DNA from: JBGSIZ01 sp041742255
GTDB taxonomy: Bacteria; Pseudomonadota; Alphaproteobacteria; Rhodobacterales; Rhodobacteraceae
Assembly: GCA_041742255.1 (NCBI GenBank)
Contig: JBGSIZ010000266.1
Span: forward strand, 1 to 10,294
Direction: 5' to 3'
DNA: 10,294 nt
Under the pieces are notes generated by a model. The model was given only the letters and a program-made list of their open reading frames with translations. It was not told where the DNA came from and ran no database searches. This document shows positions 1 to 6,720 of this stretch, piece after piece. How positions within the stretch are numbered: position 1 is the stretch's first letter; each line of letters begins with the position of its first letter. A program made the position numbers and the translations under genes.

Positions 1-768
1 ATCCTTGCCGATGCGCTCGCGGAAACCGCCGCCGAACGGGACCAGATCGCCGCCGACGCGCAATTCGCGCTGGATCAGGCGGCGGAAATACAATTGGAAC
101 TCCGCCTTCTCGAAGAACGCAACGACGAGATTTTCAGCCAACTCGAGGACGCGCTCACCGTCTCGGTCGAACCCCTCGACCGGATGTTCCGAGAGGCGGG
201 CATGGACCCCGAAACGCTCCTGCGCGAAGTGCGGCGGGGGTATTCGGGCACCGGCGGGCCACTGACCCCGATCCAGTTTTCAACGCGCGGCGGCACCGTC
301 GATCCGGACGCCGAACGGGCGAACGGCATTCTGGCGTCGCTGGACCGGATCAACCTGTATCGGCTTGCGGCAGACAAGGCACCCTTTGCCATGCCGGTGC
401 GGGACAACTTCCGGTTCACCTCCGGCTTTGGATCCCGGTGGGGGCGGCTCCACGCGGGCACCGACTTTGCGGCCCCCATCGGCACACCGATCTATGCCCC
501 TGCGGACGGCGTCGTGACCTACGCGGGCTGGTTTTCGGGCTACGGTCGCCTGACCAAGATCCAGCACGAATTCGGCATCGAAACGCGGTATGCGCATCAA
601 AATGACATTCGTGTCGTCGTCGGCCAAAGGGTCTCGCGCGGGGATCGCATCGGTGATACAGGAAATTCAGGACGCTCGACCGGACCGCACCTGCACTACG
701 AAGTCCGCGTCGGCGGCAATCCCGTCAACCCCATGATCTATATAAGAGCTGGACAAGATGTTTTCTAA
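1..768 (+). CDS. M23 family (LytM-type) peptidoglycan endopeptidase, 5' truncated by window edge
   Basis: The reading frame is open from base 1, so the true start lies upstream; 255 residues are visible. Residues about 1-60 are rich in Ala, Glu and Gln and look like the end of a coiled coil. The C-terminal half is an M23 (LytM) domain: a SGFGSRWGRLHAGTDFAAP segment carries the HxxxD zinc motif (His151, Asp155), and an HLH motif follows at 230-232. All the expected zinc and catalytic residues are present, so this should be an active metallo-endopeptidase cutting peptide cross-links of peptidoglycan in the periplasm, unlike the degenerate EnvC/NlpD activators. The signal peptide or membrane anchor would be in the missing part. 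The stop codon overlaps the bactofilin start by 11 bases, which suggests translational coupling. M23 peptidases paired with bactofilins are a known morphogenesis module in alphaproteobacteria (LmdC-BacA type), so a shape role is inferred. A TTG at 94 is not a sensible start because it would cut the coiled coil. Confidence 0.93.
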   Translation: MLADALAETAAERDQIAADAQFALDQAAEIQLELRLLEERNDEIFSQLEDALTVSVEPLDRMFREAGMDPETLLREVRRGYSGTGGPLTPIQFSTRGGTVDPDAERANGILASLDRINLYRLAADKAPFAMPVRDNFRFTSGFGSRWGRLHAGTDFAAPIGTPIYAPADGVVTYAGWFSGYGRLTKIQHEFGIETRYAHQNDIRVVVGQRVSRGDRIGDTGNSGRSTGPHLHYEVRVGGNPVNPMIYIRAGQDVF

Positions 769-1258
769 GAGCAAAATCAACGAACCGGTGCCGAAACCTG
801 CGGATCCCGCAACCAGTGCGGCGACAATGCCCCCCGCGGCCAGCCCTGCCCCAGACTACAAGGCGCAGGCGCCCAAGGCCAAACCGCCGGTGTCGATCCT
901 GTCCTCTGACCTGCACGTCAAGGGCAACCTCAAGACCACCGGCGACATCCAGATTGAGGGTCAGGTTGACGGCGACATCCGCGCCCACCTGCTGACCGTC
1001 GGCGAAGGTGCAACGGTCAAAGGCGAAGTGGTGGCAGACGATGTCGTGGTCAACGGGCGCGTCATCGGACGGGTCCGCGGGCTCAAGGTCCGGTTGACCT
1101 CGACCGCGCGCGTCGAAGGCGACATCATCCACAAAACCATCGCAATCGAGAGCGGGGCGCATTTCGAAGGCTCCGTGCAACGGCAGGATGACCCCCTCTC
1201 CACGACCGGGGCCGCCAAACCCAAGATGCCGTCGATGGACGACACGCCCAAGAGCTGA
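758..1258 (+). CDS. bacA: Bactofilin (polymer-forming cytoskeletal protein)
   Basis: This 166-residue protein has the three-part layout of bactofilins: a Pro/Ala-rich flexible N-terminus (about 10-44), a beta-helical core (about 45-142) and a short polar tail. The core shows the repeating Gly/Val/hydrophobic pattern of the family, for example DLHVKGNLKTTGDIQIEG and GEVVADDVVVNGRVIGRVRG. Bactofilins polymerise without nucleotide into filaments or sheets at the inner face of the cytoplasmic membrane. The first residues, MFSKSK, resemble the short membrane-targeting sequence known at the start of Caulobacter-type bactofilins. The ATG overlaps the end of the M23 endopeptidase gene, so the two are probably made together, with the scaffold positioning the hydrolase. 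Only a weak GGA-type ribosome site precedes the ATG, which fits coupling. A GC-rich hairpin 25 bases after the stop may end the transcript. The family is certain; the symbol is by analogy. Confidence 0.95.
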   Translation: MFSKSKINEPVPKPADPATSAATMPPAASPAPDYKAQAPKAKPPVSILSSDLHVKGNLKTTGDIQIEGQVDGDIRAHLLTVGEGATVKGEVVADDVVVNGRVIGRVRGLKVRLTSTARVEGDIIHKTIAIESGAHFEGSVQRQDDPLSTTGAAKPKMPSMDDTPKS

Positions 1259-1282
1259 TGCAATAGTAATGGTGTTTCGGGC

Positions 1283-1308
1283 GGGCGTCAGGGGAACCTC
1301 TGGCGCCC
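1283..1308 (+). terminator. GC-rich hairpin after the bactofilin gene, possible terminator
   Basis: An 11-base-pair stem (1283-1293 with 1298-1308, including two G-U wobbles) closes a four-base GAAC loop. The wobble positions favour folding of the plus-strand RNA, the direction of the M23-bactofilin pair. No T-run follows, so it is not a textbook intrinsic terminator. It may instead be a 3' stabilising stem or a Rho-linked end. The CPBP start follows 22 bases later. Confidence 0.45.
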
Positions 1309-1330
1309 GACCCATGTCAGAGGGGTGGCC

Positions 1331-2086
1331 ATGATCAACGACCTGCAAACGTGGCAGATCGTCCTGTGTTGGGTGCTGACCGTGGCCGCACTGGTGCCTG
1401 CCGTTTTGTCAAACCGCACGGGAATGGCACGGGTGGCCTTGTTGGCCATCGGGCCAGCCCGAAATCGAATGTTCCGGCAAATCATCCTCATATGTGCCCT
1501 GCAATTCGGCTGCGTCGGGGTGGTCCTTGTGCAGCAACTGGCTGGGCTGTCGGCGATCTGGGATCTGCCTGCGGAGTTTTGGCCGATACATGCGACGCTC
1601 AGGGTTGACCTCCGGGCATCGCTCAGCGGCATCGGTTTTGGCGCAATCGGGATCGGTCTTGCGATCCTCGTCGAAAAACTTCGGCATCCGGGCAACCCTT
1701 GGTTCCCGCCACCCCGGCCTGAACCCAACCGCTCCCCCTTGATCCCGCGCACCTACGGCGAACGGTGGTGGGGGGCGGCGGTATCCGTGAACGCAGGTAT
1801 CGTCGAAGAAATCTTCTTTCGGCTCGCCCTGCCCCTTGTCCTCTTGACGGTGATCCCGTCTGTGTGGTGGGCACTGGGTCTGTCGGCGCTGATCTTCGGT
1901 CTGGCGCACCGGTATCAAGGCTGGGTCGCGGTGCTGGCGACTACGGTCATCGGGGCATTTTTCGGGCTGTTCTATCTGGTGACCGGACACCTGTGGGTGG
2001 CGATGGTGGCCCATATTCTCTGGGATATGATCTTTCTGGTGGTGCGGCCATGGCGAGTGTCACAAACCGATCAAACCGGATCATAA
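1331..2086 (+). CDS. CPBP family intramembrane metalloprotease (CAAX protease/bacteriocin-processing type)
   Basis: A 251-residue integral membrane protein. Hydrophobic segments lie near residues 8-28, 48-72, 98-116 and several more between 148 and 240. The C-terminal half carries all the signature motifs of the CPBP (Abi) fold: EEIFFR (Glu159, Glu160, Arg164), FGLAH (Phe189, His193) and HILWD (His228, Asp232). These line an intramembrane glutamate/histidine active site, so the protein is probably catalytic. In eukaryotes the family (Rce1) cleaves prenylated CAAX proteins; in bacteria members have varied roles, and the substrate here cannot be read from the sequence. I chose the ATG at 1331 because AGAGGGG sits five bases upstream; a GTG two codons earlier is inside that ribosome site. 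The 3' end overlaps the opposing DUF2189 gene by 16 bases. It may be co-transcribed with the bactofilin gene if the hairpin between them is leaky. Confidence 0.9.
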   Translation: MINDLQTWQIVLCWVLTVAALVPAVLSNRTGMARVALLAIGPARNRMFRQIILICALQFGCVGVVLVQQLAGLSAIWDLPAEFWPIHATLRVDLRASLSGIGFGAIGIGLAILVEKLRHPGNPWFPPPRPEPNRSPLIPRTYGERWWGAAVSVNAGIVEEIFFRLALPLVLLTVIPSVWWALGLSALIFGLAHRYQGWVAVLATTVIGAFFGLFYLVTGHLWVAMVAHILWDMIFLVVRPWRVSQTDQTGS

Positions 2087-2856
2087 AGAGCGCGGCGATA
2101 CAGGTGCCACGTCGCATGGCCCAACACCGGAAACACCACGACCAGACCCAGAAAATACGGGATCAATGCCAGAACGGTCAGAACGGCAACGATCCCAGCC
2201 CACACCAGCATAACGGCCAGATTGGACGTCACCATGGTAAACGACAGGATCATGGCGCTGACAAAATCAATCTCGCGGTCCAGAACCAGCGGCAGACTTA
2301 CCACCGTCAGGGCAAACAGCACAAACGCCAAAACGGCGCCCACGCCCATTTCAACGGCAGCCAGCATCAGACCCTGCTGGGTCAGAAACACATCAAGGCT
2401 CGAGGTGACATTGGTCATCGCGGTCAGCCCAATCATGAGGGCAAAAATCATATGGGCCAGAAATGTCCAGAACAGGAAATAGATGACGATGATGGCGCCG
2501 ATCCACGGCACCTGTCGGCCCCGTTCGGCCCATACGACCCCCAATATGGAGGACCACCGCAACGGCAATCCGGCCTCCAACCTGCGGGACACCTCGTATA
2601 AACCAACAGCGGCGAACGGCCCCGCCAACGGAAACCCCAGTGACAGGGTCAACACCCAACTGACCTGCCCCGCGCGAAACCACACAAGGGCAAAGCCGCC
2701 AACCACATACACCGCCGAGAAAAACAGACCAAACTGCGGGGCACGCCGGAAATCGGCAGCCCCCGCCTTCAGAACGCCCCACAATTCGGCCAGCGTCACA
2801 CGCCCGATCAAAGGCACAGGGGACGGCGGCAGCATGGGGGTCACGGACTGCGTCAT
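2071..2856 (-). CDS. DUF2189 family integral membrane protein
   Basis: A 261-residue protein with about six transmembrane segments (roughly 42-60, 66-88, 117-142, 162-192, 200-222 and 224-245) and a short Pro-rich cytoplasmic-looking N-terminus. The C-terminal motif VLGHATWHLYRRAL (His247, Trp250, His251) and the LGFPLAGPFAAVGLYE segment are typical of the DUF2189 family. No biochemical function is established for this family, and I do not propose one. It is the last gene of the minus-strand row, after prfB, with a 67-base gap that holds a perfect FNR-type palindrome 35 bases before the ATG. It may therefore be controlled separately from prfB. No clear Shine-Dalgarno sequence precedes the ATG at 2856. 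A Met at residue 8 has none either. Its 3' end overlaps the convergent CPBP gene. Confidence 0.88.
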   Translation of the reverse strand: MTQSVTPMLPPSPVPLIGRVTLAELWGVLKAGAADFRRAPQFGLFFSAVYVVGGFALVWFRAGQVSWVLTLSLGFPLAGPFAAVGLYEVSRRLEAGLPLRWSSILGVVWAERGRQVPWIGAIIVIYFLFWTFLAHMIFALMIGLTAMTNVTSSLDVFLTQQGLMLAAVEMGVGAVLAFVLFALTVVSLPLVLDREIDFVSAMILSFTMVTSNLAVMLVWAGIVAVLTVLALIPYFLGLVVVFPVLGHATWHLYRRALYDPV

Positions 2857-2891
2857 AAGACCACTACGCGCGCAAGTCCGGTCCGGGTTCC

Positions 2892-2905
2892 TTGATCTGT
2901 ATCAA
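2892..2905. promoter_or_regulatory. FNR/FnrL-type binding site (TTGAT-N4-ATCAA)
   Basis: The sequence TTGATCTGTATCAA is a perfect match to the FNR consensus, with two 5-base half sites around a 4-base spacer. Its centre is 42.5 bases from the ATG of the DUF2189 gene. A class II FNR-activated promoter (site centred near -41.5) would start transcription at or one base before that ATG. The weak -10-like CGTAGT on the minus strand at 2868-2863 and the lack of a ribosome site fit such a promoter, possibly with a leaderless message. In Rhodobacteraceae this box is read by the oxygen-sensing regulator FnrL; other Crp/FNR proteins are possible. Occupancy is inferred. Confidence 0.7.
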
Positions 2906-2923
2906 CGTCGCGGCGATTGCCGA

Positions 2924-4051
2924 TCAATCGGACGCCATGGCATCGGCGCGGGATTTGCCGGACACCTGCAAGGCCAGGGTGGCGGCCATGAACGCGTCCA
3001 GATCGCCGTCCAGAACGCCTTGGGTGTCGCTCGTCTCATGGGACGTGCGCAAATCCTTGACCATCTGATAGGGTTGCAGGACATAGGACCTGATCTGGTT
3101 GCCCCACCCCGCGTCACCCTTGTTTTCATGGGCTTCGTTGATGGACGCACTGCGGCGGTCCAATTCCATCTGATACAGACGGGATTTCAACGCGGCCATG
3201 GCAATGTCGCGGTTCTGGTGCTGGGATTTCATCGAACTGGTGGTGACGATACCCGTGGGCAGGTGCGTGATACGAACGGCAGAGTCGGTGGTGTTGACGT
3301 GCTGGCCCCCGGCCCCGGACGACCGATAGGTGTCGATCCGGATATCCTTGTCATGAACCTCGATCTCGATGTTGTCATCGACCACGGGATAGACCCAGAC
3401 GGATGAAAACGACGTGTGGCGACGGGCGGCGCTGTCATAGGGGCTGATCCGGACCAGACGATGCACGCCGCTTTCGGACTTGAGCCAACCATAGGCATTG
3501 GGGCCGCTGATCTTGTAGGCGGCGGATTTGATCCCGGCCTCTTCGCCGGCGCTTTCGGATTGCAATTCAACCTTGTAGCCGTGTTTTTCGGCCCAACGGA
3601 CATACATCCGGGCAAGGATACTGGCCCAATCACAGCTTTCTGTGCCCCCGGCGCCGGCGTTGATCTCGATGAATGTGTCGTTGCCATCGGCCTCGCCATC
3701 CAGCAACGCCTCGATCTCCTTTTGGGCGGCCTTGGCGCGCAGGGCCTTCAGGGCGGCCTCGGCATCGGTGATGATCTCGGCGTCGTTCTCCATCTCGCCC
3801 ATCTCGATCAACTCGATCTGGTCGGCCAGTTCGCGCTTGATCGCCTCATAGCCGTCAATGGCATCCACCAGCATCTGACGGTCGCGCATGAGCTTTTGGG
3901 CGGCGGCGGGATCGTCCCACAACGTGGGGTCTTCGACACGGGCGTTGAATTCCTCAAGCCGGTAAGGGGCGGTTTCCCAATTCATCCGCTGCGCCAACAG
4001 CTCCAGCGATTTGGCAATGGCGTCGGCGGTTTTCTGGGTTTCTGCGCGCAT
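2924..4051 (-). CDS. prfB: Peptide chain release factor 2 (RF2)
   Basis: A 375-residue, full-length class I release factor that recognises UGA and UAA stop codons and triggers peptide release on the ribosome. The N-terminal helical domain covers about 1-115. The PCRF region includes INAGAGGTESCDWA (130-143). The catalytic loop YRSSGAGGQHVN has GGQ at 248-250, with Ser at the position equivalent to E. coli residue 246. The codon-recognition tripeptide reads SPY (203-205) where E. coli RF2 has SPF, which still marks it as RF2 rather than RF1 (PxT). The frame is continuous, so the autoregulatory +1 frameshift of many prfB genes is absent. ATG 4051 is the earliest possible start because an in-frame TGA lies two codons upstream; a TGAGG ribosome site is 13 bases away, rather far. 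It lies 90 bases after mrcA on the same strand and may share its transcript. Confidence 0.97.
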   Translation of the reverse strand: MRAETQKTADAIAKSLELLAQRMNWETAPYRLEEFNARVEDPTLWDDPAAAQKLMRDRQMLVDAIDGYEAIKRELADQIELIEMGEMENDAEIITDAEAALKALRAKAAQKEIEALLDGEADGNDTFIEINAGAGGTESCDWASILARMYVRWAEKHGYKVELQSESAGEEAGIKSAAYKISGPNAYGWLKSESGVHRLVRISPYDSAARRHTSFSSVWVYPVVDDNIEIEVHDKDIRIDTYRSSGAGGQHVNTTDSAVRITHLPTGIVTTSSMKSQHQNRDIAMAALKSRLYQMELDRRSASINEAHENKGDAGWGNQIRSYVLQPYQMVKDLRTSHETSDTQGVLDGDLDAFMAATLALQVSGKSRADAMASD

Positions 4052-4103
4052 GGATCAGTCAAAGCCTCACAAGTTTGGGGGGTCATACCGCAGGCCCCGG
4101 CCC

Positions 4104-4127
4104 GGAACAAGCGGCGGAACAAGCGGC
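4104..4127. repeat. 12-bp perfect tandem duplication between mrcA and prfB
   Basis: The 12-mer GGAACAAGCGGC occurs twice head to tail (4104-4115 and 4116-4127) in the 90-base gap between the mrcA stop and the prfB start. On the minus strand each copy contains TTGTTC. With a 17-base spacer the nearer copy is followed by TATGAC, a poor promoter match, so a weak prfB promoter is possible but unproven. It may simply be a replication-slippage duplication. Nothing else is recognisable in this gap. Confidence 0.8.
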
Positions 4128-4141
4128 GGCGCACGGGTGGG

Positions 4142-6661
4142 TTAATACAAGCCGCCCGACGACAACGTGCCCAATGTGGCCTTAGGGCCAACCGTGGCGG
4201 TATTGCCGGTGGATGTGGTGACCTGACGGGCGGCGCGGGGCACCTCGTCAAACAACGGCAAATCCTCGGCCATGGCAAACCCACCGTCAAACATGATGCC
4301 GAACACGGGTTCTTCGTTGGCGCGGAAACACTCGGCGATCACGTTGTCACCGCTGGCACTGTCGGGCAGACGCGCACCTGAAAACCGGTCGATCTTGATG
4401 AACTGGCATTCGTCCGGCACGCGGAATTTGCCGCCCCCGTATTGCTGAATGGCCTCCGACATGAACCGCTGGAACACCGGGCCGCAAATGCCACCACCTG
4501 ACGCGGCGTCGCCCAGACTGCGGGGGGTGTCATACCCGATATAACAGCCCGCCACGATATTGGACGAAAAGCCCACGAACCACACATCCTTGGCATCATT
4601 GGTGGTCCCGGTCTTGCCGGCAATCGGCACAGACAGGTCAATAGACCGGCTGGCTGTGCCGCGATCCACGACGCCTTCCATCATGGACGTCAATTGATAG
4701 GCGGTGACGGCATTCATGATCCGGTCGCGGTTGGACACGATGGCGGGGGCTTGTCCGGCGGGCAAGGCCACGTTGACGCAATCGGGACAGGTGCGGCGGT
4801 CGTGCTGATACACGGTCGCGCCATACCTGTCCTGCACGCGGTCCACCAATGTGGGCTCCACGCGCTCGCCGCCATTGGCGAACATGGCATAGGCGGCGAC
4901 CATCTTGAACAACGTGGTTTCCTGCGCGCCCAATGCGTTGGCCAGAACGGGTTGCAACCGGTCATAGACACCAAACCGTTCGGCATATTCGCCGACCACG
5001 TCCATACCCACCTCTTGGGCCAGACGAATGGTCATCAGGTTGCGGGACTGTTCAATCCCGGTGCGCAGCGGGGTGGGTCCATAAAACCGGTTCGAGGCGT
5101 TCTCGGGACGCCAAATCCCTTGGGGGGTTTCGATCTCGATCGGGGCATCGACGACAATGGTGGCGGGGCTGTATCCGCTGTCGAGTGCAGCCGCATACAC
5201 AAACGGCTTGAACGCGGACCCAGGCTGTCGCTGGGCCTGGGTGGCGCGGTTGAACACGGACGCCTGATAACTGAACCCGCCCTGCATGGAAATGACCCGG
5301 CCGGTGTCCACGTCCATCGCCATGAACGCGCCTTGCACCTCGGGGATCTGGCGCAAGGTCCAACGCAGGAACGCACCATCGCCATCCCCAACCATGCGGC
5401 GGACGTATACCACGTCGCCCACGGTGAAATTCTCGACGAAATCGCCGCGCATCCACTGGATATCTTCGCGCGGCACCACCTGCGGCTCGGCCTCGGTGGC
5501 GACAACGCCGTCGATCCCAACCAGCAACTGCTGATCCTCGACCCCCAACACCACCGCAGGCAACCACGGACTGTCGAGCGTGATATCGCGGGGCATTTCC
5601 AACGCAGCAAGGGCCGCGCGCCACGCCTCCTCGTCCGCCATCTGCTCGGCGGTCAGGCTCAGATCGGTGCCCCGCCACAGCCCCCGGCCACGGTCGTAAT
5701 CCTCCAGCGCCTTTTGCAATGAATGGGCGGCGACCACCTGCAAATCGGGGTCGATGGTGGCGCGGATCGACAAACCACCGGTAAAGAATTCTTCTTCGCC
5801 AAAGTTCTGGGACAACTGCCGGCGAATTTCATCGGTGAAATAGTCGCGCGGTGGCAGTTGGGACCGGAAACTGTCGTATTCGCCGCCCTGCACGGATTTC
5901 AGCGGGGACGCGACCTCGGCATCATACACGGCGCGGTCGATATACCCGTTCTCGAACATCTCCCGCAGGGTGTTATCGCGCCAGAACACAGCCTGTTCGC
6001 GGTTGCGGACCGGGTGGCGGTTGGACGGGGATTTGGGCAGGGATGCCAGATAGGCCGCCTCGCCCGGCGTCAGGTCGGACAAGGGTTTGTTGAAATAGGT
6101 CAAGGCGGCGGCGGTCACGCCAAAACTGTTCTGGCCCAGAAAAATCTCGTTCAGATACAACTCAAGGATCTGTTCCTTGCCCATCGCATCCTCGATCCGT
6201 ACGGCAAGGATGATCTCCTTGATCTTGCGCTCGGCACTGCGGGACCCGTCCAGCAAGAAGTTCTTCATCACCTGCTGTGTGATGGTAGACGCGCCGCGCA
6301 GGTCGGACCCACCGGATTTGACGGCATCGACCAGCGCAGACACCATGCCACGGGCGTCAAACCCGTTGTGCAGATAGAAATTCTTGTCCTCGGCGCTGAT
6401 AAACGCCTGCTTGACGATGTCGGGGATTTCCTCGGCGGGGGTGAACAAACGGCGTTCAACGGCGAATTCGTCGATGATCTGGCCCTCGCCGGAATAAATC
6501 CGGCTGATGGTCTTGGGGGTGTATTGGGCCAACACCTCATAGGACGGCAAATCGCGGCCATACATATAAAACACAGCACCCACCGTCAGGGCACCCATGC
6601 CAATACCAAGGGTCAGCATCGAAAAGATGCCGCCGAAAAATGACATGATAAAACGCAACAC
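4142..6661 (-). CDS. mrcA: Penicillin-binding protein 1A (bifunctional glycosyltransferase/transpeptidase)
   Basis: Class A PBP of 839 residues that polymerises lipid II glycan strands and cross-links them at the outer face of the inner membrane. After a short N-terminus comes one membrane anchor (about 8-34). The GT51 domain follows: SAEDKNF with catalytic Glu91, GASTITQQVMKN (123-134), RKIKEIILAVRIED and KEQILELYLNEIFLGQNSFG. A large insert between the two domains (about 300-440) matches the OB-like region of 1A enzymes. The transpeptidase has SAFK (Ser482 nucleophile, Lys485), SRN (539-541) and KTGT (from Lys683), all intact. I start it at the GTG at 6661, after AAAGGGG with a 10-base gap. 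A longer GTG at 6709 falls upstream of the predicted transcription start and between the promoter elements. The C-terminal 70 residues are a low-complexity tail. It probably leads a transcript that includes prfB. Confidence 0.96.
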   Translation of the reverse strand: MLRFIMSFFGGIFSMLTLGIGMGALTVGAVFYMYGRDLPSYEVLAQYTPKTISRIYSGEGQIIDEFAVERRLFTPAEEIPDIVKQAFISAEDKNFYLHNGFDARGMVSALVDAVKSGGSDLRGASTITQQVMKNFLLDGSRSAERKIKEIILAVRIEDAMGKEQILELYLNEIFLGQNSFGVTAAALTYFNKPLSDLTPGEAAYLASLPKSPSNRHPVRNREQAVFWRDNTLREMFENGYIDRAVYDAEVASPLKSVQGGEYDSFRSQLPPRDYFTDEIRRQLSQNFGEEEFFTGGLSIRATIDPDLQVVAAHSLQKALEDYDRGRGLWRGTDLSLTAEQMADEEAWRAALAALEMPRDITLDSPWLPAVVLGVEDQQLLVGIDGVVATEAEPQVVPREDIQWMRGDFVENFTVGDVVYVRRMVGDGDGAFLRWTLRQIPEVQGAFMAMDVDTGRVISMQGGFSYQASVFNRATQAQRQPGSAFKPFVYAAALDSGYSPATIVVDAPIEIETPQGIWRPENASNRFYGPTPLRTGIEQSRNLMTIRLAQEVGMDVVGEYAERFGVYDRLQPVLANALGAQETTLFKMVAAYAMFANGGERVEPTLVDRVQDRYGATVYQHDRRTCPDCVNVALPAGQAPAIVSNRDRIMNAVTAYQLTSMMEGVVDRGTASRSIDLSVPIAGKTGTTNDAKDVWFVGFSSNIVAGCYIGYDTPRSLGDAASGGGICGPVFQRFMSEAIQQYGGGKFRVPDECQFIKIDRFSGARLPDSASGDNVIAECFRANEEPVFGIMFDGGFAMAEDLPLFDEVPRAARQVTTSTGNTATVGPKATLGTLSSGGLY

Positions 6662-6691
6662 TGTGCTGTCGCCCCTTTGGCCAGATGCCCG

Positions 6692-6720
6692 CTTATAAGC
6701 TGAACGCACAGGGGCGTCAA
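6692..6720 (-). promoter_or_regulatory. Sigma-70 type promoter for mrcA
   Basis: On the minus strand TTGACG (6720-6715) and TATAAG (6697-6692) are separated by exactly 17 bases. This gives five of six matches to each consensus hexamer. Transcription would begin near 6685, leaving a leader of about 24 bases that holds the AAAGGGG ribosome site before GTG 6661. The promoter lies between amiC and mrcA and so makes mrcA independent of the upstream operon. Confidence 0.75.

Noticed and set aside
1765..2601. 278-codon plus-strand frame spanning the end of the CPBP gene and the DUF2189 gene
   Set aside because: It crosses two well-supported genes in another frame, and its translation is Gln/His/Gly-rich low complexity.
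2914..2930. Inverted repeat CGATTG / CAATCG around the prfB stop codon
   Set aside because: Six pairs with a five-base loop and no T-run. It is partly within coding sequence, so it is not convincing as a terminator or an operator.
4052..4072. CTTTGAC after AGG just upstream of the prfB ATG, which resembles the RF2 programmed-frameshift signal
   Set aside because: It lies before the start codon, whereas the real site is around codon 25. A +1 shift here would meet a TGA one codon later. The coding frame itself is continuous, so this is a chance resemblance.
3416..5722. Long plus-strand open frames opposite prfB and mrcA (3416-4381 and 4694-5722)
   Set aside because: Both are antisense shadows of genes with complete catalytic motifs, have no ribosome sites of note and no family-like sequence.
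6662..6709. 16-residue N-terminal extension of PBP1A from GTG 6709
   Set aside because: The GTG lies between the -35 and -10 of the predicted promoter, and GTG 6661 has a better ribosome site and N-terminus.
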